A DNA stretch of 64,000 bases, taken from NCBI RefSeq assembly GCF_027596085.1, contig NC_072460.1:11823326-11887325 (forward strand), written 5' to 3'. Made by a program: the position numbers and the translations under genes. The notes under the pieces are model-generated. The model was not told the origin of the DNA. It ran no database searches and saw only the letters and a list, made by a program, of their open reading frames with translations. Source of the DNA: Anoplopoma fimbria. Its lineage: Eukaryota; Chordata; Actinopteri; Perciformes; Anoplopomatidae. Below are positions 62,528 through 64,000 of this stretch, one piece after another; within the stretch, counting starts at the first letter, position 1, and the number at the start of each line of letters is the position of its first letter.

Positions 62528-64000
62528 TCCCTTTCATTTCCCCCCTCATTCCTTTATTTATTTTTTTCCTCTGTTGAAGGTTGTCATGACAATATTGAAC
62601 ACAGTTTCCATGGAGAAAGGCTGAGCCCCAGCCATTTTACCAGTTCATTCATTGGTGCGACGCTGTGGAAAAGGGACCATCTTGTCGTCTTATATTGTCT
62701 GGTGGAATAACTTTCACTTATACATGACTTTATGAGGATGTCATGTAGAGAGTGGCCCATAACAGACAATGAGTAATTTCCACTACATATATAAGAGATA
62801 AGGAGCTTACATGTAATATATTAATTTTGTATCATAATTGGATTGTTGTGGCAATCTCAGTGAGATTTGGATGAATGTATTGATCTTACTTTGTGTACTT
62901 TATAATTGAAAAAAAACCTCTCCATTAATTTGTATGCTACAACAGAGATAAGACTTCTCATCTTTTGAAAAAATACTCAGCAACTTTAAAAATCACAATC
63001 CAACCACAGTAAAGCAACGAAGATGCAATGTCAAACATATCTGAATCCTGAGCAAAGTTGACCCTGTTTTACACTATTGACAGGCTTTTGTAAGTCCAGA
63101 TCCACCAGTCTCTTAGAAACAGTAGACACAATGTGATTTATATGCAGATGGATGTTTGGGGTTCTTTTTTTTGTTTTCTTCCCATTTCTTCTCTCCACTG
63201 TCCGAGTCAGACAGTAATCCCCATTTAGAGAGCCAACCTCTATTAGCCTTCAGAACTTGAGTGGATGTGGAGCCACGGGAGCTCTTCACTACCATCATTA
63301 CGAGGAGCAGGAGATGCTGAGTGATGTTGTTTCTGGACTGAGCTCACAACTTATTATTAGGTTTATGACAACTTACTTCCATGGTTTTGTTTTCGTTCCT
63401 ACCGGCTGTAACAATATTGCACTTACAAAGTTTATGCAGATATCTTACAATGCAGCAATGTTGCTAAAAAGAAATCTTACTGAGACAGAGTCCTGAGGTA
63501 GATTATTATACAGCGAAAACAAAGGCAAACTGTCAAATGATCATTCAAGCTTTCCATAGAAAATAGAACTCCATTAAAGTTAAGACGTTCTATGTTCAAG
63601 AAATCAAGAAAAAGCATCATAACCATTTGAGATGATGATAAAAACATAATTAAAATGAAAGAAAAGCTGTAATAAACCAGAATTATCCTTTAAACAAGAA
63701 CCAAAATGTTTGAAAACTTAAATGTTGTCAGGAAACCAAATATCAACATTTTCCACCGCTGTCGTTCTGCCTCATGATCATGACTGTGCTGAGGTGAAAA
63801 GCTCACCGACCATAACAACAAAACCCCAAATAATAAGTGAACCCATCTATGAGCGTGGATGGAGAGGCAATGATCTGTGAAGAGCAGGAGAATTATTTCC
63901 TCTTGCCGCAGAAGCATTATGTGTTCCACACAAGGCCAGTCTCTTGTGGCCCACTAATGGACAACACTCCCGGCTCTCCTTTGCCCCAGTGTGTGTGTAT

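Larger units (their letters stand above)
58601..64000. other. repeat-rich intergenic DNA, no gene recognised
   Basis: I find no exon of a known family on either strand. It holds a (GT)n-like patch (58887-58922), a compound microsatellite (59351-59412), a candidate transposon (60224-62090) and a SINE tail (62481-62527). Confidence 0.6.

Overview
The window is vertebrate nuclear DNA, almost certainly from a ray-finned (percomorph-type) teleost. Proteins are split by GT-AG introns, intergenic gaps are short, and dispersed sequences typical of fish genomes are present. These include a tRNA-headed SINE with a 'CGCTTTGGATAAA' tail and the 'GTTAGCATGCTAAC' repeat. All identifications come from reading translated exons against remembered vertebrate families; no search was run.

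There are six protein genes. (1) sort1, sortilin, plus strand: the last 13 coding exons (96-6964), with the 5' part outside the window. (2) ngrn, neugrin, minus strand (CDS 9521-10613): convergent with sort1 and divergent from the next gene. (3) nfya, the CCAAT-binding factor A subunit, plus strand (CDS 11970-16345). (4) ahcyl1/IRBIT, plus strand (CDS 18336-32165), with a 7-kb first intron. (5) A heat-inducible-type hsp70, plus strand (CDS 34526-36445), with heat-shock elements, a TATA box and an intron in its 5' UTR. (6) kcnc4/Kv3.4 potassium channel, plus strand (CDS 39146-57030), with a 12-kb first intron. The last 7 kb (57031-64000) holds 3' UTR and repeat-rich intergenic DNA with no recognisable gene.

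The genes do not form one pathway. The regulatory layout is still informative. ngrn and nfya share a CpG-rich bidirectional promoter that carries CCAAT boxes, the binding site of the NF-Y complex that nfya itself encodes. The ahcyl1 promoter also has two CCAAT boxes. A full consensus CTCF-type motif lies between the stress gene hsp70 and the neuronal channel kcnc4, followed by a perfect (AC)81 microsatellite. In human, orthologues of sort1, ahcyl1 and kcnc4 are on 1p13, nfya and the HSP70 cluster on 6p21, and ngrn on 15q26, so this block mixes regions that are separate in mammals.

I saw no prokaryote-type system, CRISPR array or wholly new gene family. The least explained structures are a perfect 20-bp hairpin in ahcyl1 intron 1, a ~1.9-kb candidate transposon with matching inverted ends (60224-62090), and GC-rich or open-frame blocks inside kcnc4 introns.
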